A DNA stretch of 64,000 nt. It comes from Furcasterigmium furcatum (Eukaryota; Ascomycota; Sordariomycetes; Glomerellales; Plectosphaerellaceae). The stretch spans positions 5,581,815 through 5,645,814 of the forward strand of contig BCIA01000005.1 of NCBI GenBank assembly GCA_001599815.1. The letters are read 5' to 3'. A program made the translations under genes and the position numbers. Of this stretch, positions 54,628 to 64,000 are shown piece by piece; positions within the stretch are counted from its first letter, which is position 1; every line of letters starts with the position of its first letter. The notes under the pieces are model-generated. The model had not been told where the DNA came from and did not search any database. It saw only the letters and a list, made by a program, of their open reading frames with translations.

Positions 54628-55276
54628 CGCGGAACGACAGATCTTGGTGCAAGAGAGCAGAGAGCTGAGAAGCGAAGCAACACGGCAGCAGGAGCTGGGC
54701 TGGGAGGGAGGTCCTCGAGAGCGAGCGCGAAGCTTGCGTCTCCAGCACAGTGGGCGGGAGGACTTTCCACCTCAATAACCGAGACCGACGCTTACAGCAG
54801 GGCGGCGGCGTCGGTATGGAACGGATCGCGATTGTGCAGGGGCCACGGGCGACCGGTCAGAGGCTTTGAAGTATCGGTACTTCTGCGAACCCCCGCCAAC
54901 CTACTTAAGCAACACCCTGGTCAACGGGCAGAACTGCTGAATGCGGGCCTTTACGTTGTCGAAGGTTGGGTTGCATCGATGTGCAGAAGGATTGGGTCGC
55001 ATCGGTGTGCAAGCCTGCGGACAGGGGGTCAGCGATAGTGGTGAAAGCTTATGCATATGTGAGTTGAAGGTTGTGACAGGGGCACATGCAGATGCGAGTT
55101 GAAGAGCTTGGACGACCATGGAGGAAGATGGCAAAGTTTGTTCTTCTGTCAAGGTCTATCGAGTCCCCCGCGTGCCTTTGATGGTCGAGCGAGATTCGCA
55201 GGTCCTGTATTCCTTCGTCCTTTCTTGACACCCAACCCGTTGTCGGAACTCTGTGCTCGTTGCCACAAAGTTCACG
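54628..55276. promoter_or_regulatory. Divergent promoter of the five-LysM gene and the chitinase
   Basis: 649 bases between the two ATGs. Nearer the chitinase it holds two imperfect direct-repeat pairs. One is a head-to-tail pair at 54961-54985 and 54986-55011 (GAAGG..TTGGGTYGCATCGRTGTGCA-like). The other has copies at 55051-55069 and 55086-55104 (ATGCATATGTGAGTTGAAG and ATGCAGATGCGAGTTGAAG). These are candidate regulator-binding arrays. Confidence 0.55.
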
Positions 55277-58200
55277 ATGAAGGGTATGTTGCTCTACTTA
55301 CACGCCCTCTGGGCCCTGAACTCTCTCTTACGCGTCTATGCTGCCCCCGACGCCGGCCTGGACGACTCGCACGACATCGAAGCCCGGGGAACCTCGCCAT
55401 GGGACCCAACCACTCATGCTCTCTATCCTCGTCAGAGAAACGAGGTCATCCGCTGCTCGCCTACCACGCCCTGCTCCAATGGCGACTGCTGCAACGGAGA
55501 GAGTGGCTTCGTACGACCATGACCCTGCCCACCCAAATCTCTCCCGTAGATGTACTGACCACCCCGCGTAGTGTGGTCGTCGCCCGGAGTTCTGCGATGA
55601 AGCTGTGTGCACCTCCAACTGTGAGGCCAAGCCTGAATGCGGAATCCGAGCGGACAAGTTCGACTGTCCTCTGAACGTCTGCTGCTCGTACTGGGGGAAC
55701 TGCGGCTCGACGCCTGTGAGTGACCCTTTGCGTGTTCAGCTCTTGTGTACAGCATCAGGTGTTTGCTCATTGCTCATTTCTCACGACAGGACTTTTGTGA
55801 CGAGCGCTGCCAAGGGAACTGCGCCAGGCCCCCTTCGCCAGGACACAGGTATGGAGATATATCACCTCGGCAGGAATATGAACTAACCGTTTGCAAGCGA
55901 AGTTGATGTTCGAGAACTCGTCATTGGGTAAGGAATTCTTGGCCGGCTTCACCGGTTCAGCAGCATGCAGTATTTGCTAAACATTCCAACAGTTACTACG
56001 AATCTTGGACCTTGGCTGAAGATGGCTGTGAGTCCCCCTGAATCCCCGAAGGCCTTATCAGTCTCTGCCATACTCTGTGACTAAACCCTCCAAAAGGTCG
56101 AGTGATGAAGATCTCAGATATCCCCATCAGCTCACTAACGCACATCAATGTGGCTTTTGGCTACATCAAGCCGAACAGCTACATCGTGCATCCGATGGAG
56201 CCGGCCAACGATGAGATTTTCAAGGACTTGATGGAGCTCAAGCTGAGGGCGCCCGGCCTGCAGATCTGGCTGTCGCTGGGAGGATGGACCTTCAGCGACA
56301 ACGGTACCGACACGCAACCGGTCTTTGGTGACCTTTCCAGCACGCCTGCAAAGCGACAGAAGTTCATCAACGAGCTCGTAAAGTTCATGAGATACTGGGG
56401 CTTCGATGGCGTCGACATCGACTGGGAGTATGTGCTGCGAGCCCCCCTGATCACCACCGTGCTTACCACGGACACAGATATCCGGGAGCGCCTGATCGAG
56501 GAGGTAACGAGTGGGTAGACACGGAAAACTACGTTGACCTCCTGTCTGACCTTCGCTCGCGATTTGACGCGGAACCCGAAGGCTGGGGCATCTCGTTTGC
56601 CGCTCCCACCTCGTACTGGTATCTTCGCTGGTTCGACATTGAAAGAATGGTGCCCTACGTGAACTGGATCAACCTCATGTCCTACGACCTGCACGGTAGC
56701 TGGGACACCGAGGACAGCTACGTGGGCAACTATCTCAACTCGCACACGAATCTCACGGAGATCAAGGACGCGCTCGAGCTTCTCTGGCGGAATAACGTCC
56801 CCCCTGCACAGGTCAACCTCGGCATCGGCTTCTACGGCCGGAGCTTCCAGCTGGAAGACACGAGGTGCTCAGAGCCCGGCTGCAAGCAGAGAGGGCCTGC
56901 CGATGCCGGTCCATGCACTGGACAGGCAGGCGTGCTCTCCTACGGCGAGATCCAGGCGCTCGTCAACGTGTTCAACCTCCCCGTCATACATGACGAGGTG
57001 GCCGGCGTAAAGTACATCTCGTGGAACGGTAAGCCCTGCCCTGGAAGGGATGCGGACGCCGACGGGAGAATGCTGATCAGACCACACACGCAGACGATCA
57101 GTGGATCGCATACGACGACGCGGAAACGCTGCAGGCCAAGGTCGACTTCGCCAACGACAACGGGCTGGGGGGGCTCATGATCTGGGCCATCGACCTCGAC
57201 GACAAGAAAAGCTCCGCACTCGATGCGCTTCTCCAGCCGGACGGCCTCGGCAAGTTCGCGAAGCGCAACGGCGTCAACCACCAGCTGGGGAACTGGACCA
57301 GACAGGGGGCGCAGTGCGAGCTCGGCCCCTGCTCCGAGAACCCGACCTGTACGAAGACGGGCTACCGGCCCAACGGCCACGACATTGACTGCCCCAAGGA
57401 GGGCGAGCGCCGCCACGTCTGCTGTGACCAGCAGCACTGGCCTGACCCGGGAAAGTGTCGATGGCGGGACGGCGAAATCGACCCCCTCAGCTTCCTCGGC
57501 CCCGGCTTCATCTGCAACTCGGCCTCGTGCCCCTCGGGAGAGACCATGATGGTCGAGAATGACCGCTTCTGGGTGGATAACCCGGGTAATGATCGCGACG
57601 GCGACGCGCGATGTCTCTTGGGTGGCAAAGCCAAGTACTGCTGCGAGCTTGTGAGTCCCACGGGGGCCGCGTACCCTGACTAGCCTGTCTTTGTTTTGAC
57701 CGGAGACGTACTGACCCCCCTGAGTAGTCTGACAAGCAGACCTACGACGTGTGCAAGCCCAAAGAGGGGAGCTGCGAGTACGTGATCGACGCGCCGTTCC
57801 TGGGCACGCCGACGTTCCCTGATACCGACGGGATGTGCGATGATGGTGAGTGAACAACAAGCACGGGACCAGAGAGAGGATGAGCGCGGACCCTGACGAG
57901 CACACAGGCCAATACTTTTTCGGATACCATTCAGGTAAGTCGAGTCACGAGCAGGCACTCGGGTCAGGGCCGCGCTGACGCGGATGCTCCCAGGCCGCTG
58001 TGAGACCTGGAACGAAGAATTCCAGCCCATCTGTTGTCCTAATGAGACCCCCCGAGATGCATGCTATTTCCCGAACAACTCGGGAGACCGCCGCTGCTTT
58101 ACAGTCGAGAGCTGCGGCCAGGGCGAGACGGCCGTGGACGGCGGGCCGTTCTATCTGCCCAACGGCTTTGGCTGCGCCTGGGCGTTCGGGGACCATTCCA

Positions 58201-60650
58201 ACTACCCGAGCAAGCCCTTGTGCTGCAATCTTGAGGCGCTGGAAATTGTAAGTTGACGACGACCAGGCGGGCTCTATGAATACTGCTCACGCGTGATCTA
58301 GGAAACGAAGAACCTCCCGGTCCCGCTCGAGTAAGTTCATCAGACACTTGAACCACCCGAGGCCAGCAGCTGACCGAGCGTCTACTAACCAGCTGGTTGT
58401 TCCCTGACGCCGACGAGATTCCAGAGAGCAACGAGGAAAAGTTCAACTTGCAGGTAGACAACGGCGGCGGAGAATCCGACGGCGCTGATGAAAACGCCTT
58501 TGGGTTCGTCGTCATGTCGGGTACGTCTTGCCTCTCCCGACATCTCGCGTCGAACATCACCTCGGTAGCTGACGGGGCAACTCACAGGGCCAAAGCGTGG
58601 TCTGGTCAACATTGACAAGCGAGACGGCTCCCACTGGGAGCTCCTCGACTGCGCCAAACACGACAAGCGGCAGACTGTCCGGGCCGTCTGCACGGACACG
58701 GGCCCGAACAGCAACTGCGGCGACATCTTCATCGGGAAAGTCGCCGAGACCATCGTCGAGATGCCGCCGCACTGTGGTGCCGGTCGATATGCCGTCGCCG
58801 TCGCCCTGGCCCCGTCCAAGAACCAGACGGTGACGCCGGACATCGCCGTGAAGCTGCGCAGGCGCGGCTCCGTCGCCCCGCGCATGTACGATTTCACGTT
58901 CGACTACGACTTTGGTCCCATCCACGCGAGGGACCAGTCGGACGTGCTCGTCAGGATCGACTACGCCAGCGAGCCGGGGTACTGGGCCAGCATTGTCAAC
59001 AGCGCCCCGGACAGGAAGCGCAGCCTCCACGATCTGCACCACGAGGTCAACACGAAGCACGGCGGCTCCGTGAGTACCCTCGTCCCCTGCTGATGCCGAC
59101 TTCACAATCGACTAACTCGGCTACAGTGGCCGGCTTTCATGCACGAGACGTATCGCCGGGAGAAGCGAGAGACTCCCGAGCACGAGCTGGATCAGTTCCA
59201 CAAGCGGTGGTTTTCCGCCACGGTCGGCGATTGGCTGGACAAGATCCGACAGGTCGATGTGGAGTTTGATGCCACCCATCACAGTATCAACGTAGGTCTC
59301 TCACCGGATAATGCGACCAGAAGCATCGCCGGGCCGCGCTGATCTTGCAACAGGAGAGATACAGATGGAACCTCTTTGACCAGTCCATCCAATGCGTAAA
59401 CTATAGGTGAGTACGCTCTCCGGTCTTATCGTGTCCAGGGCTTAGTTACTGACGCGATTTTGCAGAGCAAGGATGCGATCGTGGATCGATCTCGACATTG
59501 ACGTCGAGATCACCACCACCATCAGTCTTATCGTGAGCACCCCGCCCGCAAAACGACGCGATAATTCGATTCGACGTCTCATGCTGACCCGAACAGGGCG
59601 ATTTGGCTGATCCCAACTCGTGGGATCAGACCGCTCTGCTGTTCAAGACCAAGGGCGGCATCAGGACCCAGCTCAACCTCGAGGTCTACGCCGAGCTCTT
59701 CTTCACGACGGGGCCGATCGAGCTCTTCGGCGCTCAGAACTTTGGGCTGACCTTCACAGTACCCGGAGTCGTGACCATAGGACCAAACTTCCGCATCATC
59801 GGCGTGAGTGTTCCATCCCGCAAGACATGTTTGGCCCAGAGCTGACGCATTTTCCTCGACAGCAAATCAGCGGCTTCGCTTCCCTGCACCTGTAAGTAGC
59901 TCTGGCCCCGAAGTCTGGCCCATCACTCACAATTCCCGCAGAGACGCGTCTGTGCAGGTCGAGGTCGTCGAATGGGACTATACCCAGCGTTATCCGATAG
60001 AAGGCAGCGGAAACACCGTCGAGGACGCATCGATCGTGGACGACGAGGGCAAGCCGGCCACGGCCAAGGCAGTGGGCCTGAACTCGAACGGAAACCCCGT
60101 CTTCCACGCCGATGTCACGGCGAGGGGCGCCATCACCGTGGCCATGTGAGTGGACCCCTGAGAGTTCATGCCTCGACCTGGAAAAAGCACTAACGCGGCG
60201 CTGTGTAGCACCCCGAGGATCGAATTCGGCATCGTCTTCACCTACGACGCCGTTCCTGACACGGTGGTAAGTAATCCCTCTCGAGGGCCTCGCGAAGACC
60301 GGCCCCAGTCGGCTGACAATCACCCCAAGGTCTCCATGGGCCTCAAGAACGAGATGACCCTCTACGGCGACGCGGGCATCGGGCTCGACACGGCTCCGTA
60401 CGTATGCTACGGCATCGAAGGCCGGTCGACCCTCTACGCGGCTGTGGATGCGCCGTGAGTATTTATCCATCCGGTCCTGGCTCTCGGACGAGAGACTAAC
60501 GATGAGCAGCCATATGTTTGGAAGGTCGCTGAGTAACATATGGAACATTTTCGACAAGCCGGTCAGTTCCCCTTGGATTCCTATTCTTGACTGCCGGACC
60601 GCTGACGTGCGTCTTAGTACGACCTTCTCCCTAGAGAGTGTCCCCTGTGA
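55277..60650 (+). CDS. Killer-toxin-like GH18 chitinase (subgroup C) with CBM18-type modules
   Basis: 24 exons, 1323 residues: 55277-55510, 55572-55715, 55790-55848, 55898-55927, 55993-56027, 56097-56427, 56478-57028, 57094-57650, 57728-57845, 57908-57934, 57994-58247, 58302-58330, 58393-58520, 58588-59069, 59127-59291, 59354-59406, 59466-59532, 59597-59803, 59863-59891, 59942-60145, 60209-60266, 60330-60454, 60510-60561, 60618-60650. Signal peptide about 1-22. CBM18-like modules are CSNGDCCNGESGFCGRRPEF and CPLNVCCSYWGNCGSTPDFC. The GH18 barrel has SLGGWTF and DGVDIDWEYPG with the catalytic Glu; its codon (GA|A) is split by intron 6. Two further Cys-rich segments and a long C-terminal region to PYDLLPRECPL follow, as in zymocin-alpha-like chitinases. 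LysM modules, usual in this subgroup, are absent but encoded next door. Intact despite the adjoining RIP block. Confidence 0.92.
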
Positions 60651-60857
60651 TGAGAAGTGATGAGAGGTCGACCGTGAATAATTGGCTCTATATTATGGTC
60701 CATAGAAATATATCTCGTCTGCAAGACGGTTCGACATTCAAACACTTCTATCATTGCCACTGCTGCCGTGAATTCCGCATTGTGACTGACATTCGTATGC
60801 CGGCTCTAGAGTTACTAAGAAGTTAAACACATAGTTCCTATCTGCCCGTCATTCCGG

Positions 60858-60880
60858 CGGGAAGCAAGGCTTGCTTCCCG
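60858..60880. repeat. Near-perfect palindrome at the edge of the RIP block
   Basis: CGGGAAGCAAG and CTTGCTTCCCG are 11-base inverted arms around a single central base. It lies just after the chitinase and before the strongly mutated DNA, and could be a trace of a transposon end. Function unknown. Confidence 0.5.
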
Positions 60881-62083
60881 GTGGGGGGCACGCCCGGACA
60901 CGCAAGGCCCGGACCTATGTCGAGGCTCATTTCCCCGAGGTTTGGTTCCCGGTGGTATAGGCTACGGGCCAGGGGTTTTATTTTTAGGAGGCGGTAGCTA
61001 ACCCAAGCTAACCTAACCCTAAGCTAGCAGCAAGGGAAAAAGAAAGGGGACGGTAGTAAAAAGGGGGATAGACAGATAAGGGTTTATATAACCTAAAACC
61101 TAGGCTCCGGCGTGCCGGGGAGACAAGGAGAAGGGGGCTCTTAGATTTTCTCTTACGCTTCTCATAGTAACTATTACTAGACCTCTTAGTAAAGTAATAA
61201 CTAAACCTAAGCTAGTATTAAACCTAGATAAGAGAGATACTTATAATAACGGAGATATAGTATAAAGCAGATAAGGTAGTATACTAAGATAATAGCGGCG
61301 GCTAAGAAGGAGAGGGCGTAAGCGTAGATAACTATATCTAGTTTCTTAACTTATATAGTATATAAGTCTATATCCTTTAGAAGTCTATAATAAGGCCGAC
61401 GGTAAATAGTATAATAATATACTACTAATAAAAATATAGGTTTAGCGGGTAGAGGCTAAGGCTAGTTATAGACTATTATTAGACGGGGCTAGGCGGGGGG
61501 GATCTAGCTATTATTTTATTACCTATAGATAAGAGTGCGCTGGTAGGTCTACTAAAAGTAATTAATAGGTTTAGCTATAACGCTTATAGGCACCTAATAA
61601 TAAGTAAAAAGCTTATAAAAACCCACCGGTTTATTAGTTATAGCGGAGGCTAGGTATAGATATAAGTAAAGATATAGGCGCTTTATACTAGGAACCGGGC
61701 TAGGTATTAGGTTATATTATTATCCTTATCGCCGGCGCTATAAGAGTAGCTTAAGGAAGGGAGCCGCTAGTAGGATAGGCTAGATAGTATATTTACGGCG
61801 TAGCTTAATATATATAAGAAGAAGTATAGAAAGGAGTAGAATAAGCTAAGGAGGATAATAGATAGACGGTATAGACTAGACTTTAGATTAATATAGGTAA
61901 CTAAGATAGGTTAAGTAAAACACTTAGCGAATACTAATATAACTAAGGTCTACGTAGTAAGTAGGTAAGCTATAAGCGGAAGGGCTTAGGCGAAGATATA
62001 AGATAAAGTAAAGTAAGAGGAGTAAAAAAAGCTCCTACTCTTTTAGGAGACCCTTAACTAAGAGATAGTATAGTATAATAGCC

Positions 62084-62095
62084 TTAGGGTTAGGG
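62084..62095. repeat. Telomere-like TTAGGGTTAGGG
   Basis: Two exact copies of the fungal telomere unit at the edge of copy A. Similar degenerate strings (AACCTAACCCTAAGC near 61010, TAGGGTTAG near 63320-63350, CCCTAGGGTTAAAAG twice near 63355 and 63420) lie elsewhere in the block. Confidence 0.6.
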
Positions 62096-62470
62096 TGGGA
62101 TAGGGTCTATTTTTCTACCCTAGCTAATTTACTTTAGAGCTATACTCTAGGCTATACTACTATCTAGGAAAGGAGTATTAAGGTAGGTAGGAAAAACAGC
62201 TAGGAAAAATAGCTAGTAAAAATAGCTAGGAAAAATAGCTAGGAAGAATAGCTAGGAAAAACACCTAAGAAAAATAACTAGAAAAAATAGCTAGGAAGCC
62301 TATTATAGGGCCTTATTCCGAGGGTAGTCCTTTACGATAGAGGCTACTATGGCTGCCTTAGCGCGTAGTAGGCCTAGGCCTATAGAACTATCTATCTAAT
62401 AGGCTATAATAGGCCCTAAGAGCTTTTAAAGGCCCTTTATAACGCCTAGAACTATAGGGACTAAGCAGGA
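62085..62470 (-). mobile_element. Non-LTR retrotransposon 3'-end copy A (heavily RIP-mutated)
   Basis: Shares its whole order with copy B at 63462-63900: GGTGGGATAGGGTCTATTTT, TACCCTAGCTAAT, an AGCTAGGAAAAAT minisatellite, then GGGCCTT..TCCGAGGG..AGTCCTTT and GCCTTAGCGCGTAGTAGGCC. Compared with copy B it has TTATTCC for TTGTTCC, GGTAGTCC for GGCAGTCC and TTTACGA for TTTGCGA, all C-to-T or G-to-A. Orientation is inferred from copy B. Confidence 0.6.
62180..62302. repeat. Degenerate 12-13-base minisatellite in copy A
   Basis: About nine units of the type AGCTAGGAAAAAT, with variants such as AGCTAGTAAAAAT and AACTAGAAAAAAT. A matching array lies at about 63610-63748 in copy B. Confidence 0.7.
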
Positions 62471-62999
62471 TTAGGCTCCCTCGTTAGTATATAACTTAGA
62501 TAAGATTAATAAGGAAGGAAGGGTTACGTGATTAGGCATGTGACCGCTTACTACGCTCACTCCGCTAAGAGTAGTAAGTAAAGCGAGTAGGGACCGATGC
62601 TTACGACGCTCACCTTAAGGGACATAGCGAGCACGGTGAGTACCACTAAAGGAGATAGGTATATTAGGATAATAGATTTCTTATATAGTAGTCTCTACCT
62701 AGCTACTTTAGCGATTAACTTAAGTATTTATTAGACCCCACCTAGAATAGGGAAAGCTCCCTTATAACCTCTTATAAAGAACGATTCGATTAAGAATATA
62801 AGTATAGAATAAGCCTACCTAACTTACTAATAATATAAACCTACCTTAATACCTAGTATCTTTATTAGTAGAGATATATAGATTATAATACTTTAATCGC
62901 TCCTATTTAGTAAGTTACCTTTACTATAAATAGCACTTACGATAGTACCTATAGTATATAAGACTAGATTGATAGTTAGAGGACCTATTACGAAGATAG

Positions 63000-63300
63000 A
63001 GGACGTCCTCGCGATGATTAAGTAGCTCTAGAATTAAAACCTTAAGCTTTAATAGTAGATTGAGCAGAAGAATAAGAGACTCTACCTTTACTACCCTAAG
63101 CCGCCTACCTTTAACGGGAAGAAAGATAAGCTCGCTAGATTCCTTACTTATATTAAGGCCTATTAGCTCTTTTATATAAGGGACCTACCCACTAAAGCTA
63201 ATAAGGTTATCTATACTACCGCCTTCCTTAGAGGAGATACCCTCTTTTAGTTTAAACTTATCTAGCGCGACTTCCTAGATAAAAAGGAAGATAGTTAGTA
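63000..63300 (+). mobile_element. Gag-like fragment of an LTR retrotransposon, with RIP stops
   Basis: From 63098 the plus strand reads KPPTFNGKKDKLARFLTYIK followed by AY, a stop, then LFYIRDLPTKANKVIYTTAF and LRGDTLF with another stop. The PPTFxGxxxxLxxFL and FLxGxxxxW pattern is the retrotransposon Gag domain of Ty3/gypsy elements. Both internal stops are TAG where Gag has Gln or Trp, as RIP produces. Limits are approximate. Confidence 0.5.
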
Positions 63301-63461
63301 GGTAATAGGTCTTTAGGTATAGGGTTAGCTTAGCGTAGGGTTAGAAATTTATACCCTAGGGTTAAAAGTGGGCTAACGACGGGTCGGGGCGCGGGGTGTG
63401 GTGTGGTAGGTTTTTATACCCTAGGGTTAAAAGTAGGACATCGCCCGATCTGTAAAGGTTA

Positions 63462-64000
63462 GCTTAGGGTGGGATAGGGTCTATTTTTTCTACCCTAGCT
63501 AATCTGCTCTAGAGCTAGGGTGGGATAGGGTCTATTTTTTCTACCCTAGCTAATCTGCTCTAGGGCTATACTCTAGGCTATACTACTATCTAGGAAAGGA
63601 GTATTAAGGTAGGTAGGAAAAACAGCTAGGAAGATAGGTAGGAGAAATAACTAGGAAAAATAGCTAGAAAAAACAGCTAGGAAAAATAGCTAGGAAGAAT
63701 AGCTAGGAAAAACAGCTAGGAAAAACAACTAGAAAAAACAGCTAGGAAGCCCGTTATAGGGCCTTGTTCCGAGGGCAGTCCTTTGCGATAGAGGCTGCTG
63801 CGGCTGCCTTAGCGCGTAGTAGGCCTAGGCCTATAGAACTGTCCATCCAACGGGCTGTGGTAGGCCCTAAGAGCTTCTAAAGGCCCTTATAGGTCTGGGC
63901 CGTCTCCTGTTCCATGAGGCCCCCTGTACTGAAGATGAGGGGCTTGAAAAACGGGCCTAAGGCCCTGTATTTTCTCTTTTTCTTGTTGGCAGCCTCTATA
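63462..64000 (-). mobile_element. Non-LTR retrotransposon 3'-end copy B with reverse-transcriptase tail (partial)
   Basis: On the minus strand, 63999-63877 is open for 40 codons and contains KYRALGPFFKPLIFSTGGLM, a C-terminal motif of Tad-like LINE reverse transcriptases. The frame ends at TAG (63879-63877). Downstream come a less mutated 3' region, the AGCTAGGAAAAAT-type minisatellite (about 63610-63748) and the duplicated 51-base end. The element continues beyond the window. Confidence 0.6.
63466..63567. repeat. 51-base tandem duplication
   Basis: The unit beginning AGGGTGGGATAGGGTCTATT at 63466 is repeated from 63517 with one or two differences. The single-copy equivalent lies in copy A at 62092 onward. 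Confidence 0.75.

Larger units (their letters stand above)
60651..64000. mobile_element. RIP-degraded repeat block with transposon remnants
   Basis: Composition changes sharply soon after the chitinase (about 60.8-61.0 kb): TA and CTAG-like strings abound and CA/TG are scarce while CG persists, the footprint of C-to-T change at CpA. No open frame over about 60 codons survives. Recognisable pieces are listed separately: a non-LTR retrotransposon 3' end in two copies, a Gag-like fragment, a minisatellite, a 51-base tandem duplication and TTAGGG-like runs. Three stretches (about 60.85-60.98, 62.53-62.65 and 63.76-64.0 kb) are less mutated. Confidence 0.8.

Noticed and set aside
63600..63750. CRISPR-like spaced repeats
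   Set aside because: Units are directly tandem without spacers and lie in a eukaryotic transposon end; it is a minisatellite.

Overview
The window is nuclear DNA of a filamentous ascomycete, most likely a Sordariomycete. The basis is GC-rich genes with introns of about 45-75 bases (GT..AG, CTRAC-like branch sites), fungus-specific families (AA9 LPMO, Zn2Cys6 regulators, LysM proteins, subgroup-C chitinase) and a terminal block with the signature of repeat-induced point mutation (RIP). Species cannot be named from the sequence. Where introns were resolved I give exon coordinates; every multi-exon model was checked for phase and runs from ATG to stop.

Layout. 1-406 is the 5' end of a STAND/NLR-like gene. 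It is followed by almost 3 kb without a recognisable gene, then an AA9 LPMO (3357-4376), a GT31-like glycosyltransferase (6330-7844), a lipase-like membrane protein (8371-10120) and a KIN4-type kinase (10826-13669). 14016-31133 is a housekeeping block: geranylgeranyltransferase-I beta, ILM1, MDM20 (NatB auxiliary subunit), COX23, an unknown coiled-coil protein, a secreted M20 peptidase, MRI1 and TRS130. A CHR chromate transporter (31183-32839) and a broken arylsulfatase (about 33217-33900) follow.

33996-45782 looks like a carbohydrate-utilisation region. It holds two Zn2Cys6 regulators, a secreted BNR_4 beta-propeller (candidate polysaccharide lyase), an MFS sugar porter, an FNR-like reductase and a large FAD-dependent oxidoreductase. 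CGGAAC/GTTCCG half-sites recur in three of its promoters, and a tight pair of CreA-type sites lies between the porter and the reductase.

46474-60650 is a chitin-directed secretion cluster: a six-LysM protein, a novel secreted protein with four Lys-Arg-Asn sites, an ankyrin-like intracellular protein, a five-LysM protein, and a 24-exon, 1323-residue killer-toxin-like GH18 chitinase that shares a 649-base divergent promoter with the second LysM gene. The chitinase itself carries CBM18-like modules but no LysM, so LysM binding would be supplied by the neighbouring proteins.

From about 60.8 kb to the end the DNA turns AT-rich, poor in CA/TG and full of TA. It contains remnants of a non-LTR retrotransposon 3' end (two copies with unequal RIP damage), a Gag-like LTR-retrotransposon fragment, a 51-base tandem duplication and short telomere-like (TTAGGG) stretches.
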